Shown here piece after piece: positions 51,818-60,823 of a stretch of 64,000 nucleotides of DNA. The position numbers and the translations under genes were made by a program. This stretch comes from JAFLCL01 sp039809495 (GTDB lineage Bacteria > Myxococcota_A > Polyangia > Polyangiales > Sandaracinaceae): assembly GCA_039809495.1 (NCBI GenBank), contig JBDHVC010000004.1:83288-147287 (forward strand), written 5' to 3'. The notes below the pieces were generated by a model. The model saw only the letters and a list, made by a program, of their open reading frames with translations, was not told the DNA's origin and did no database searches. Numbering within the stretch: the first letter of the stretch is position 1; every line of letters begins with the position of its first letter.

Positions 51818-52543
51818 ATGACACGGGTGGTTCTCCCGGCGGCGAGCCGGCTCGTCGTGCTCACGGGCGCGGGGATCAGCGCCGAGAGCGGGATCGCGAC
51901 GTTCCGCGACGCGGGCGGCCTCTGGGAGCGCCACCGCGTCGAGGACGTCGCGACGCCCGAGGCGTGGGAGCGCGATCCCGCGCTCGTCTGGCGCTTCTAC
52001 TCCGCCCGTCGGCGGCAGGCGCGCGAGGCGGAGCCGAACCCCGCGCACCGCGCGCTCGCGGAGCTCGAGGCGAGGCTCGGCGATCGCTTCCTCCTCGTCA
52101 CGCAGAACGTGGACGACCTGCACGAGCGCGCGGGCTCCTCGCGCGTCATCCACATGCACGGCGAGCTCCGAAAGACACGCTGCGAGTCCTGCGAGCGCGA
52201 GCCCTTTGTCGACGACGCGCTCCACGAGGCCGAGGTGCCGCGCTGCGAGCGCTGCGACGCGCGTCTGCGCCCGCACATCGTCTGGTTCGGCGAGATGCCC
52301 TTCGAGATGCACCGCATCGAGCGCGCGGTCCAGGCGGCCGACGTCTTCGTCACGGTTGGGAGCTCGGGCGCGGTCTACCCGGCGGCTGGGCTCGTCCGCG
52401 AGATGACCTACCGACGTCGCATGGGCGAGCGCGTGCACACCCTCTATGTGGGCCTCGAGCGGCCGGAGAACGCCCACGAGTTCGACGAGATCGTCCTCGG
52501 GAAGGCGGGTGAGCTGCTCCCCTCGCTCTTCGAGGTCGCATGA
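51818..52543 (+). CDS. cobB: NAD-dependent protein deacylase, sirtuin (CobB type)
   Basis: Removes acyl groups from lysine using NAD; 241 residues, cytoplasmic. NAD-binding GAGISAESGI (17-26), TQNVDDLHERAG (95-106), catalytic His114 in HMHGE and a zinc site C122, C125, C143, C146. Tyr61 and Arg64 in FYSARRR form the Y-x-x-R signature of class III sirtuins that remove succinyl or malonyl groups. Start ATG 51818. Normal host codon use, so it is not part of the neighbouring foreign segment. The roughly 190 bases after the stop hold no convincing gene. Confidence 0.93.
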   Translation: MTRVVLPAASRLVVLTGAGISAESGIATFRDAGGLWERHRVEDVATPEAWERDPALVWRFYSARRRQAREAEPNPAHRALAELEARLGDRFLLVTQNVDDLHERAGSSRVIHMHGELRKTRCESCEREPFVDDALHEAEVPRCERCDARLRPHIVWFGEMPFEMHRIERAVQAADVFVTVGSSGAVYPAAGLVREMTYRRRMGERVHTLYVGLERPENAHEFDEIVLGKAGELLPSLFEVA

Positions 52544-52734
52544 CGAGGGCCCGCGGGGTCACCTCGCTCAGCGCGCGCTGAAGGCGAGGCGCGCGAGAGC
52601 TTCCTCGAGGCTCTCGATCCGCGTACGCGCGGGGAGCACTCACAGCGAGAGGATCCCGAGCCGAAGATCGAACATCGCGGTCCGATCGAGCCGGGGGGTC
52701 GCGCCCGCGCCACCCCGACGAACGACGCGCGCCG

Positions 52735-54606
52735 TCAGGGCGTCGCCCAGCCCGTGTCGGTGACGACGCAGCGCCCGCCCGAGGCGAGCCCCGCGAAGCA
52801 GCCGGCGACGAGCGTCTGCGCGTAGAGGGTCCGGATCAGGCCGGCGTGCCGCGCGCTCGTCGGGACGCCGTCCATCGGACACTGGACGTAGGCGCGGGTC
52901 GCGCGCTCGCCCCCGCGCTCGAAGTCGTCGACGAGCGGCGCGCTCGCGATCGCGAGCGAGGCCACCTCGTGATGCGCGGGCCGAACGAGCGTCGCGCCGA
53001 ACGCCCTGGCCCACCCCTCGCTCGCCTCGTCCGAGATGAGCGGATCGCCGATGGCGTGGAGCTGCACGATCGAGATCGGGGGGTTCGACGGATCGTCGAT
53101 CCGAGCCGCGTACGCGTAGGGCTCGGCGCCATCGAGGATCGCGCCCGCGCCGGCGAGGAGCGCCCACGGGAGCGGCTCTGGCGCCCGCAGGACGCGCGTC
53201 ACCGCCGCCCTGAAGATCCCGTACTGCAGCATCTCCGGGTAGCCCGCGGCGCCGACGAAGAGCGCCGCGCCCCGGAGCTCGCGCGCGCTCTGGCTCGTGA
53301 GCGAGCCCGAGATCGCGCCGAGCGAGAGGCCCATGTAGAAGACCCGCGAGGCGTCGAGCACATCCTCCGTGCCCGGCGCGAGCCCGAGCGCGCCTGCGAC
53401 GCCCTCCTCGAGCGCGTCGAGCCCGGTGAGGACGGCGAGATGATCCGCGACCGTCTGCCGAAAATTCTCGCGCGATCGGAGGGGGTGATCGAAGTCGAGG
53501 AAGCTCAGATCGCTCCCCCCTCCGGCGGGCGCGCGGTGGCCGTGCTCGACGAGGTCGATCGCGACGAACGCGAAGCCCGCCTCCGCGAGCGGGCCCGCGA
53601 CGCGAAAGACCTCCCGCGGCGACTGGCCCCCACCGTGCTGGAAGAGCACGACCGGGTACGGCGCCGTCCCACGCGACGGGAGGACGACGAGGAAGCCCGG
53701 CTCGGTCACGCCGCTCGCCACGGGGACGCCCGCCGCGTCGAGCTCGATCGGGCCCTCCGCGCGCCGGTAGGACGGCAAGCGGAGGAAGCCCTCCGCGACC
53801 GGGAACCGAAGGTGAGGCGCCGTCGCGTCGTCCGGGCCGTCCGCGCCGAGCGCCTCGCGCGTCACCGCGTGCGCCTCTCCCACCTCGAGGACGGGGTGCG
53901 CGTGGAGCGCGAGATCGAGCGCGGAGAGCGGCTCCGCGCTGCGAGCGAGCGCGAGCTTGACGACGAGCGCCGGCGCGCCCTCGGGGCCACCGGGCCACTC
54001 CGAGCGCCACGCCTCGTAGCGCGGATCGACGCTCGCGCTCCCGCTCGCGCAGGCGGGGACGACGTTCGGGCCGAGGTCCGCGTGATCGAAGCCGAAATAG
54101 ACGACGTCGACGTCGCGCGGGGCCGCGTCGAGCGGCCGAACGACGAGCGCGTCCCCGCTCACGAGCACGCGGAGCTCGGCGTCGACGAGGTGCGCCGCGC
54201 TCTCGCCGAAGCTCCGCACGGCGACGTGGATCCGCGACGCGTCGTAGTCGACCGTCTCTCCGGCGAGCGGCGTGACGGCGAGCGGCATCACGAGGACGGG
54301 CCGACGCGGCCAGCCCTCGATCCCCTCGAGATCCTCCGCCCAGCCCGGCCGCAACCGCGCGAGCTCCGACGCGACCCGGTCCTCGCTCGGGAGGGTGAGC
54401 GCGCGCTCGGGCTGCCACGCCGGCGACGGAAAGACGACGCGGAGCGCGCGGTCGGCGCACGCGACGGGCTCGCGGCTCGCGTCGAGCGCGGACGCGTCCT
54501 CGTGGAGCCCCGCGTCGCCGAGGCCTGCGTCGAGCGCCGGAGCCGGAGGCTCACACGCCGCGAGCGCGAGCGCGGCGCCGAGCCATGCGAGAGAGAGACG
54601 TTCCAT
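52735..54606 (-). CDS. Large lipoprotein with alpha/beta-hydrolase domain
   Basis: A 623-residue predicted lipoprotein: signal ALALAAC (Cys18), then an Asp/Ala-rich linker, a beta-rich N-terminal region (about 50-280) and a C-terminal alpha/beta-hydrolase: VVLFQHGGGQSPREVFRV (oxyanion region), GFAFVAIDLVEHGHR, and a nucleophile elbow FYMGLSLGAISG near residue 425, with a possible acid in HAIGDPLIS and His near VRPAHHEVA. Substrate unknown; location probably outer membrane or surface. The gene ends GCVVTDTGWATP-like and begins close to repeat copy D. Confidence 0.78.
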   Translation of the reverse strand: MERLSLAWLGAALALAACEPPAPALDAGLGDAGLHEDASALDASREPVACADRALRVVFPSPAWQPERALTLPSEDRVASELARLRPGWAEDLEGIEGWPRRPVLVMPLAVTPLAGETVDYDASRIHVAVRSFGESAAHLVDAELRVLVSGDALVVRPLDAAPRDVDVVYFGFDHADLGPNVVPACASGSASVDPRYEAWRSEWPGGPEGAPALVVKLALARSAEPLSALDLALHAHPVLEVGEAHAVTREALGADGPDDATAPHLRFPVAEGFLRLPSYRRAEGPIELDAAGVPVASGVTEPGFLVVLPSRGTAPYPVVLFQHGGGQSPREVFRVAGPLAEAGFAFVAIDLVEHGHRAPAGGGSDLSFLDFDHPLRSRENFRQTVADHLAVLTGLDALEEGVAGALGLAPGTEDVLDASRVFYMGLSLGAISGSLTSQSARELRGAALFVGAAGYPEMLQYGIFRAAVTRVLRAPEPLPWALLAGAGAILDGAEPYAYAARIDDPSNPPISIVQLHAIGDPLISDEASEGWARAFGATLVRPAHHEVASLAIASAPLVDDFERGGERATRAYVQCPMDGVPTSARHAGLIRTLYAQTLVAGCFAGLASGGRCVVTDTGWATP

Positions 54607-54616
54607 CCCACCATCG

Positions 54617-54777
54617 TCTCACAACCCGGATTCGTCGAGCGGACTCGTGCCGCGCCTTCGTCGCCTCGGGGCTGCTTCGAGCTCCTGTCACGGTGCGTGA
54701 CTTCTCCGTGAGCCTCCCTCCCGCCGAGGCAGCGCGACCACGCTCGTGCGCTTGCGTCGAGCGAGGCGCGCCGACGT
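54617..54777 (+). repeat. Dispersed multi-hairpin repeat, copy D (diverged)
   Basis: Lies between two divergent genes. It retains family blocks GGATTCGTCG, CCTTCGTCGCCTCGGG, GTGAGCCTCCCTCCCGCCGA, GGCAGCGCGACC and GCGTCGAGCGAGGCGCG in the same order as copy A. A hairpin GTCACG-GTG-CGTGAC (54687-54701) occupies the place of hairpin H3. Because the flanking genes start here, this copy cannot be acting simply as a terminator. Confidence 0.6.
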
Positions 54778-54860
54778 CGAGCGCGGGCCGATCGCGCGGC
54801 GGTGCAGGGCCCGCGTCGACCCTTGCATAGCCGCTCGGTCCCGTGCGAGGATTCGTCGCG

Positions 54861-55733
54861 ATGCGGAGGACTGCGTTCAGGTCCGTGGTGGTGGGTTGCG
54901 CCCTCGCCGCGTGGGTCTCGTTCACCGGCTCGATGGCGCTCGCGCAGAGCGACACGAGCAGCGACGGCGAGGCGCGCGCCCTCTTCGAAGAAGGGCGGAG
55001 CGCCTACGAGCGAGGCGCCTTCGAGGACGCGGTCCGAGCGTTCCGGAGGGCGTATCTGCTCTCGCCCCGCTACGCGCTCCTCTACAACATCGGCCAGTCC
55101 GAGCTCCGCGCGGGGCACGACCCGGAGGCGCTCGAGGCGCTCGAGGCGTTCCTGCGCCAGGCGCCGCCGGACGATCACCGCCGCTCCGAGGTCGAGGAGC
55201 GGGTCCGCATGCTCCGCGGGATGGGCGTGGTCCCCGGCCACTCGACCGCCGGAGCGGAGCCCACGACAGGCGCGTCGACCTCGACCGTTCGCGCGAGCGA
55301 GCCGCCGGACGCCGCGACGGGCGGCTCGGGTGAAGCCACCGCTGACTCGAGCGCCGCCGCTCCCAGGAGCCAGCCGCTCGAGCCCTCCCCCGCCTCAGAG
55401 GAGGAGGGCTCGGCTGGGCCGAGCGTCGCGCCCTGGATCGTGGTCGGGGTGGGCGGCGCGCTCGTCGTCGCGGGCGCGGTGCTGATGGGCGTGGGAGCCT
55501 CCGACGCCGAGCGGCTCGCGGGCGCGCCGATGTGGTCCCGCTGGAGCGAGTACGAGGGCCTCGGGAGCAGCGCGGAGACGATGTGGGGCGTGGGCATCGC
55601 GCTCCTCGGGGTCGGCATCGCCGGCGCCGCCGCTGGCGTCGTGTGGGCCCTGCTCCCGAGCGGGAGCGACCACCACGAGACGGCGCGGCTCCGGCTCGGC
55701 CCTGCCTCGCTCTTCATCGAAGGGGAGTTCTGA
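54861..55733 (+). CDS. TPR protein with C-terminal membrane segments, cassette 1
   Basis: A 290-residue exported protein: signal peptide ending MALAQ (about 29), a TPR block (EARALFEEGRSAYERGAFED, RAYLLSPRYALLYNIGQSEL, EALEALEAFLRQAPP), a low-complexity linker rich in Ser, Ala, Glu and Pro (about 128-185) and two transmembrane-like hydrophobic segments near the C-terminus (WIVVGVGGALVVAGAVLMG and MWGVGIALLGVGIAGAAAGV). The YNIGQSEL motif occurs in many myxobacterial TPR proteins. Start ATG 54861; GTG 54843 is possible. One base separates its stop from the next ATG. A paralogue with the same layout lies at 57924. Confidence 0.85.
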   Translation: MRRTAFRSVVVGCALAAWVSFTGSMALAQSDTSSDGEARALFEEGRSAYERGAFEDAVRAFRRAYLLSPRYALLYNIGQSELRAGHDPEALEALEAFLRQAPPDDHRRSEVEERVRMLRGMGVVPGHSTAGAEPTTGASTSTVRASEPPDAATGGSGEATADSSAAAPRSQPLEPSPASEEEGSAGPSVAPWIVVGVGGALVVAGAVLMGVGASDAERLAGAPMWSRWSEYEGLGSSAETMWGVGIALLGVGIAGAAAGVVWALLPSGSDHHETARLRLGPASLFIEGEF

Positions 55734-55734
55734 G

Positions 55735-57828
55735 ATGGATGGCTTGCTTCACTCGTTCCCATCGCGCGTCCGCCTGCGGGCGGCCCTCGTCGGCCTCGTG
55801 GCAGCGAGCGCGCTCGTCGCGGGCTGCCTCGAGACGAGCCCGCGGGAGGGCGTGTTCGCGTGCACCGAGGCGACCGTCGCGAGCGACTGCCCGAGCGGCT
55901 GGTCGTGCGTCGGCGGCCTCTGCTATCGAGAGGCGCGTGACGCCGGCGCGACGGACGCCTCGACCGACGCGGCTCGGCCCGACGGCGCTCCGTTCGACGC
56001 GCCCACGCTCGAGGACGCCCCCACGCTCGATGGCGCCCCGATGCCCGAGGACGCGCTCGAGCCGCTCGACGCGGCGAGCCTCGACGCGAGCGGCCCGGAC
56101 GCCGCCGTCACCTGCACCACCTCGGACGAGTGCGACGACGGCGTCGAGTGCACCATCGACGCGTGCACGGGAGAGACCTGCTCTCACACCCCGGGGACCT
56201 GCCCGACCAGCGCTGATCACATGGTGGGGACCTGCACGGCGAGCGGCTGCGAGTACGCCTGCGAGGCGAACTACCACGACCTGAACGGGCTCCCCGCGGA
56301 CGGCTGCGAGTACGCGTGCACGTGGTCCTCGGCGGTCGACCGCCCCGACGATCTGGCCACCGACGAGAACTGCGACGGCGCGGACGGGATCGTGGGGACC
56401 ACCATCTACGTGAAGCCGACCGGGTTGGCGACGGGCGACGGCACCTCGCCCGCGACCGCGGTGAACCTCGCGCGCGCGGTGGATCTGCTCTCGAGCGGCA
56501 CGGCTCCCGCCACGGTCCTCCTCGCCATCGGCGACTACAGCGTCTCGAGCCCCATCCACCCCACGCGCCCCTTCGAGCTCTATGGCGGGTACTACACCGC
56601 GGATTTCCGACATCGGAACGCGAACCCCTTGGTCGGAACCCCCACGCGCATCGTCGCCGACGCGCCCCGAGCGCTCGAGGTGGTCATGGTCGACGGAGCC
56701 GTCGATGGGCTCATCCTCCTCACGAGGAACCGCACGATGGCCGGCGAGTCGGCGGTGACGGTGTGGGTGGCGAACAGCACGTCGTTCCTCGTCCGCAACG
56801 CGATGATCCAGGGCGGGCGAGGAGGGCCTGGCGCCGAGGGAGGCGCTGGAGCGGCAGGTGCGGCGGGTGTCGCAGGAACGCCTCCAGGCCGAACGGGCCT
56901 CTGTGGCACGACGGCCTTCCGAGGCGATGGTCCGGCCGGAGGAACCGGTGGCGGCGCGGGATCGTACCGCGGGGGCGATGGCGGCCGAGCGGGCCCCGAC
57001 TATGCCGGTGGCTCGTACTCTGGCGCGAATGGTCAGGTGGGAGCGGCCAGATCCTGCTCCTCCTCCTCCGGAGGCACGGGCGGATCGGGAGGCGAGCGTT
57101 CGAGCGGTTACGCAACGGCTGGCTCTGCAGGCGGACCGGGGTGCGCCGGGAGCAACGGAGCGCCACTCGGCGTCGGCGGCGTCGCCTCGACGGGTAGCCT
57201 CACAGCCGCTGGATGGGTCGCTCCGTCGACGCTCGGTGGGGGCGATGGCGCACGAGGCCAAGAAGGGAGCGGAGGGGGCGGTGGCGGGGGGGGCGGTGCA
57301 GCCAAGCTCAAATTCTCCCTTGCTCCCACCGAATACTGTACGGGTGGCGGCGGTGGCGGCGGTGGCGGCGGTGGCACCGGAGGAGACGCGGGTCGAGGCG
57401 GTGGCGGGGGCGGCGCGTCGATCGCGATCGCGGCCATGGCATCGACGATCCGCATTCGCGGGACGGTGACCCTCGAGACGACGGGTGGCGGCGCGGGAGG
57501 CCGAGGCGGAGACGGGGGCGCCGGAGGGTCGGGAGGCGCTGGCGGAGCGGGGGCTCCTGCTGGTTCCGCCTCCGGGGGGTCCGGCGGTGGTGGAAATGGA
57601 GGGGTGGGTGGCCGTGGCGGTGATGGCGGTCGTGGCGCCTGCGGCGGCGGCGGCGCGGGCGGGCCGAGCGTCGGCATCCTCACGAGCGGGGGCAGCGTCG
57701 ACTCCGACGGCGCGACCCTCGACATCGGCGTCGGTGCAGGTGGGGCGGCGGGCGCCGCGTGCGCGGCTGGAGGCGGCAACGCGGGCCAGGCAGGGGTCTC
57801 CGCGCCACGGGTGCCGCCGGCGCCCTGA
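55735..57828 (+). CDS. Glycine-rich beta-helix-type surface lipoprotein, cassette 1
   Basis: A 697-residue predicted lipoprotein (ALVAGC, Cys31). After it come a Cys-containing segment (DCPSGWSCVGGLCYR), an Asp/Ala/Pro linker, two EGF-like or metal-binding Cys clusters, and NCDGADGIVG, similar to putative metal-binding motifs of myxobacterial surface proteins. Residues about 220-360 look like a right-handed beta-helix (DUF1565-like: GDGTSPATAVNLARAVDLL, PFELYGGYY). From about 360 to 680 the chain is a glycine-rich region with runs of GG, GGxGG and GGGG, interrupted by a hydrophobic GASIAIAAMASTIRIRG module and a GACGGGGAGGPSVGILTSGG module. Probably secreted or surface-displayed. Confidence 0.82.
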   Translation: MDGLLHSFPSRVRLRAALVGLVAASALVAGCLETSPREGVFACTEATVASDCPSGWSCVGGLCYREARDAGATDASTDAARPDGAPFDAPTLEDAPTLDGAPMPEDALEPLDAASLDASGPDAAVTCTTSDECDDGVECTIDACTGETCSHTPGTCPTSADHMVGTCTASGCEYACEANYHDLNGLPADGCEYACTWSSAVDRPDDLATDENCDGADGIVGTTIYVKPTGLATGDGTSPATAVNLARAVDLLSSGTAPATVLLAIGDYSVSSPIHPTRPFELYGGYYTADFRHRNANPLVGTPTRIVADAPRALEVVMVDGAVDGLILLTRNRTMAGESAVTVWVANSTSFLVRNAMIQGGRGGPGAEGGAGAAGAAGVAGTPPGRTGLCGTTAFRGDGPAGGTGGGAGSYRGGDGGRAGPDYAGGSYSGANGQVGAARSCSSSSGGTGGSGGERSSGYATAGSAGGPGCAGSNGAPLGVGGVASTGSLTAAGWVAPSTLGGGDGARGQEGSGGGGGGGGGAAKLKFSLAPTEYCTGGGGGGGGGGGTGGDAGRGGGGGGASIAIAAMASTIRIRGTVTLETTGGGAGGRGGDGGAGGSGGAGGAGAPAGSASGGSGGGGNGGVGGRGGDGGRGACGGGGAGGPSVGILTSGGSVDSDGATLDIGVGAGGAAGAACAAGGGNAGQAGVSAPRVPPAP

Positions 57829-57923
57829 GCTCTAGCTCGCGGGTGTGTGGGATCGGATCCGGCTCGAGGAGCCGCTTCGAGCCCTCTTCGAGCCCTTGTC
57901 AGCGCACCAGAAGGGGTGGGAGA

Positions 57924-58766
57924 ATGGTCGCGATGCGGTGGTTCTCTGTCGGGTCGTTCGCGGCGAGCTGCGCGCTCGCTATAGTGTTGTCTCTTCTTCC
58001 TTCGAGCGCCCACGCTCAGAGCGACGCGGGCAGCGACGCGCAGGCGCGCGCGCTCTTCGAGGAAGGACGTGCCGCGTACGAGCGCGGGGAATTCGAGGTC
58101 GCCATGCGAGCGTTCCGGCGAGCCTACGTCCTCTCGCCGCGCTACGCGCTCCTCTACAACATCGGCCAGTCGGAGCTGCGCATCGGTCACGACGCCGAGG
58201 CGCTCGAGGCCCTCGAGGGCTTCCTGCGTCAAGCGCCCGCCGATGACGCGCGCCGCTCGGAGATCGAGGAGCGCGTCCGTGTGCTCCGCGGGCTGGGCGT
58301 GACACCGGGCCGAACGACCGTCCAGCCCGACGCGAGCGATCCGAGCGGGAGCGCGCACCCGCCAGCGCCCGAGGCCGAGCCCGACGACGACGCGCGCGCC
58401 CCCAATGCGGAGCCGCCGCACGCCGCCTCGGACGATCGCGGTTCGGGCGGCCCCGGCGTCGCGCCTTGGATCGTGACGGGCCTCGGCGGCGCCCTCCTCG
58501 TCACGGGCGCCGTCCTGATGGGCGTCGGCGCCTCCGACGCCGCGCGGCTGACCGGAGCGCCGAGGCCGTCTCATTGGAGCGAGTACCAGGGGATCGCTGG
58601 TGACGCCGAGACGATGTGGGCCGTCGGCATCGCGCTCGCGGGCGTCGGGCTCGCCGCCGCCGGCGCCGGGCTCGTGTGGGCGCTCTTGCCGAGCGACTCG
58701 GAGGGCGGCGCAGAGGCGCGGCTCCGGCTCGCGCCCGGCTCACTCTGGCTCGAAGGAGCGTTCTGA
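57924..58766 (+). CDS. TPR protein with C-terminal membrane segments, cassette 2
   Basis: A 280-residue paralogue of the protein at 54861: signal ending SSAHAQ, then ARALFEEGRAAYERGEFEVA, RAYVLSPRYALLYNIGQSEL and EALEGFLRQAP nearly identical in the TPR core, a linker that has diverged completely, and the same two C-terminal hydrophobic segments. AAGGGG seven bases before ATG 57924 decides the start, with ATG 57933 as alternative. It is followed after one base by its glycine-rich partner, as in cassette 1. Confidence 0.85.
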   Translation: MVAMRWFSVGSFAASCALAIVLSLLPSSAHAQSDAGSDAQARALFEEGRAAYERGEFEVAMRAFRRAYVLSPRYALLYNIGQSELRIGHDAEALEALEGFLRQAPADDARRSEIEERVRVLRGLGVTPGRTTVQPDASDPSGSAHPPAPEAEPDDDARAPNAEPPHAASDDRGSGGPGVAPWIVTGLGGALLVTGAVLMGVGASDAARLTGAPRPSHWSEYQGIAGDAETMWAVGIALAGVGLAAAGAGLVWALLPSDSEGGAEARLRLAPGSLWLEGAF

Positions 58767-58767
58767 C

Positions 58768-60738
58768 ATGGCTCGTTCGCTTGGCTCCATCTCGCTTCGC
58801 GTCGGCGTTCAGGCTTGGCTGCTCGCCTTCGTCGCGTCGCCCGCGCTGCTCGTCGGCGGGTGCCTCGACACGAATCCCCCCGAGGGCGTGTTCACCTGCA
58901 CGCAAGCGACAGTCGCGACCGACTGCCCGAGCGGCTGGTCGTGCCGTGATGATGGCTACTGCTACCGCGACGCGACGCTCGACGCTGGCACCACCCTGGA
59001 CGCCTCGACGCCGAACGACGGCGCGGGCGACGTCGGCACCGCCGCCGACTCCTCGACGCCGAACGACGGCGGGCTCTGCTCGAGCGAGACCGAATGCGAC
59101 GACGGCGATGGTTGCACCGTCGACACCTGCGAGGGAGGGAGCTGCGTTCACGCTGTGTGCCCGATCCTGCCGGGGATGGCGAACGTCGTCCCCCGCTGCG
59201 AGGCGGGCGCCTGCCACTACGACTGCGTGGCGGGGTATCACGACGCCAACGGAGACGTGATCGACGGGTGCGAGTACGCCTGCGACTTCTCCCCTGGAGA
59301 AGACGACGTCCCCGACGGCTCTGGGAAGGACACGAACTGCGACGGCGCGGACGGCGTCGTCGGGGTCACGGTCTATGTGACGTACGATGGTCGCGACGAC
59401 GGGGATGGCACCTCCCCCGCGACGGCCATCAACCTCGCACGCGCCGTCCAACTCCTCGAGAGCTCCGGAGGCCTAGTGACCATGCTCTTCGCGGAAGGGA
59501 CCTACGCGACCGAGGTGCCCATCCACCCCCTGCGTTCCTTTGAGTTCTTCGGAGGCTACGCGGAGGACTTCCGCTCTCGCGACACATCCCGCACCGTCCG
59601 CATCACCTACTTGAAGTCGGCCGCACCGCGCGCGATCGAGGTCGTCGACATCGAGGGCCGCATCGACGGCTTCTCGATCGAGACGGTTGACCAGGATGCG
59701 CCAGGCGTCGCGACGAGCACGCTGTGGATCGACAACTCCCCCTCGTTCACGCTTCGTGACGCGACCGTCACGGCGGGACAGGGCGGCGCCGGTGCCGACG
59801 GCGCGGACGGCGCGGTGGGAGCCACGGGCGCCCCAGGGAACAACGGCCTCGCTGGCAGCGGAACGTCAGGCGGATCCGGCGGCGCTGGGGTCGGGTTGGG
59901 CATTCGCCTCGGCGGGGCCGGCGGAGCCGGAGGGACGGTGCCGAATAGTGGGGCGAACGGAGGCTCGGGCGGAGCGCCCTGCAGCGCATCGGGGGGTCGT
60001 GGCGGAGACGCCGACGGCGCCGTCAGCGGCGCAGTGGGGTGGGCGGGGACGCGTGGAACCGCTGGGTGCTCCGGCACCGCCTCGAGCGCGCACGGCGGAG
60101 CCGGTCAGGCCACCGTGGGTAACGTCGACATGAGCGGCTGGACCGCAGAGACGGAGGCGTCTGGGGGCAGCGGAGGCAACGGCACCGATGGCGGTGGGGG
60201 GGGCGGCGGCGGCGGCGGTGGCGCCGCGAACAACCGCGCTTCCAATTGGGGTGGGGGCGGCGGCGGGAGCGGAGGCGAAGGGGGTGGCGGCGGCAGAGGC
60301 GGTGAGGGAGGTCGGCCGGGAGGCGCCTCGATCGGCCTCCTCTCTCGCTCGTCGATTGTCTACCTCATCGGCGCGGTGGACTTCCGCGTCGGCCGAGGCG
60401 GAGCGGGAGGCCGCGGCGGCGATGGTGGCCTCGGAGGGTCTGGAGGGAGCGGAGGGATCGGCGGCCCTGGCGCCAACTGGGAGACCGGCACGGGCTCGCG
60501 CGGCGGCACCGGCGGCGATGGGGGCGCTGGCGGTGCTGGAGGACGTGGGGCCTGTGGGGGTGGCGGCGCCGGCGGCCCGAGCGTCGCGATCTTCGCGAGC
60601 GGCGGCGACGTGGACGAGAGCACCGCGATGGTGACAATCGACCTCCCCCCGACGCCCGCGCCCGGCGGCCGCGTCTGCCCGGTTGGCGGCGGGAGAGCGG
60701 GCCTGCAGGGTATCATCGAGCGGCGCGTCACGCACTGA
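58768..60738 (+). CDS. Glycine-rich beta-helix-type surface lipoprotein, cassette 2
   Basis: A 656-residue paralogue of the lipoprotein at 55735. Signal ending LLVGGC (Cys32), DCPSGWSCRDDGYCYR, linker with DSSTPNDGG repeats, Cys-rich stretch, NCDGADGVVG, the beta-helix-like GDGTSPATAINLARAVQLL, then a glycine-rich region with GGGGGGGGGGAAN and modules GGASIGLLSRSSIVYLIG and GACGGGGAGGPSVAIFASGG at corresponding places. The C-terminal Cys (GGRVCPVGGG) could be part of a bridge. The 1-base spacing to the TPR gene upstream marks an operon. Confidence 0.82.
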   Translation: MARSLGSISLRVGVQAWLLAFVASPALLVGGCLDTNPPEGVFTCTQATVATDCPSGWSCRDDGYCYRDATLDAGTTLDASTPNDGAGDVGTAADSSTPNDGGLCSSETECDDGDGCTVDTCEGGSCVHAVCPILPGMANVVPRCEAGACHYDCVAGYHDANGDVIDGCEYACDFSPGEDDVPDGSGKDTNCDGADGVVGVTVYVTYDGRDDGDGTSPATAINLARAVQLLESSGGLVTMLFAEGTYATEVPIHPLRSFEFFGGYAEDFRSRDTSRTVRITYLKSAAPRAIEVVDIEGRIDGFSIETVDQDAPGVATSTLWIDNSPSFTLRDATVTAGQGGAGADGADGAVGATGAPGNNGLAGSGTSGGSGGAGVGLGIRLGGAGGAGGTVPNSGANGGSGGAPCSASGGRGGDADGAVSGAVGWAGTRGTAGCSGTASSAHGGAGQATVGNVDMSGWTAETEASGGSGGNGTDGGGGGGGGGGGAANNRASNWGGGGGGSGGEGGGGGRGGEGGRPGGASIGLLSRSSIVYLIGAVDFRVGRGGAGGRGGDGGLGGSGGSGGIGGPGANWETGTGSRGGTGGDGGAGGAGGRGACGGGGAGGPSVAIFASGGDVDESTAMVTIDLPPTPAPGGRVCPVGGGRAGLQGIIERRVTH

Positions 60739-60823
60739 CCCCCCTCCTCACGACCTCGACTTCGTGCGACGCTGAGCGGGTCCGCCAGAGAGCGACGTGG
60801 CCTCTCGGTGGCTCGAGGCTCGT

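Noticed and set aside
51818..52543. Sirtuin as a member of the defence island (SIR2 effectors are common in phage defence)
   Set aside because: It is a compact CobB deacylase with zinc site and YxxR acyl signature, on the opposite strand and with host codon use, so it is read as a housekeeping neighbour.
52544..52734. Possible decayed gene on the minus strand (FDLRLGILSL, stop, then in the same frame TRIESLEEALARLAFSAR)
   Set aside because: The two short peptides look protein-like but there is no extended similarity or start that I can support; treated as intergenic.
57108..58574. Minus-strand proline-rich open frames opposite the glycine-rich genes (also 61558-62346 and 59607-60077)
   Set aside because: Gly codons GGN read as CCN (Pro) on the other strand; they overlap confidently called genes and have no own start signals.
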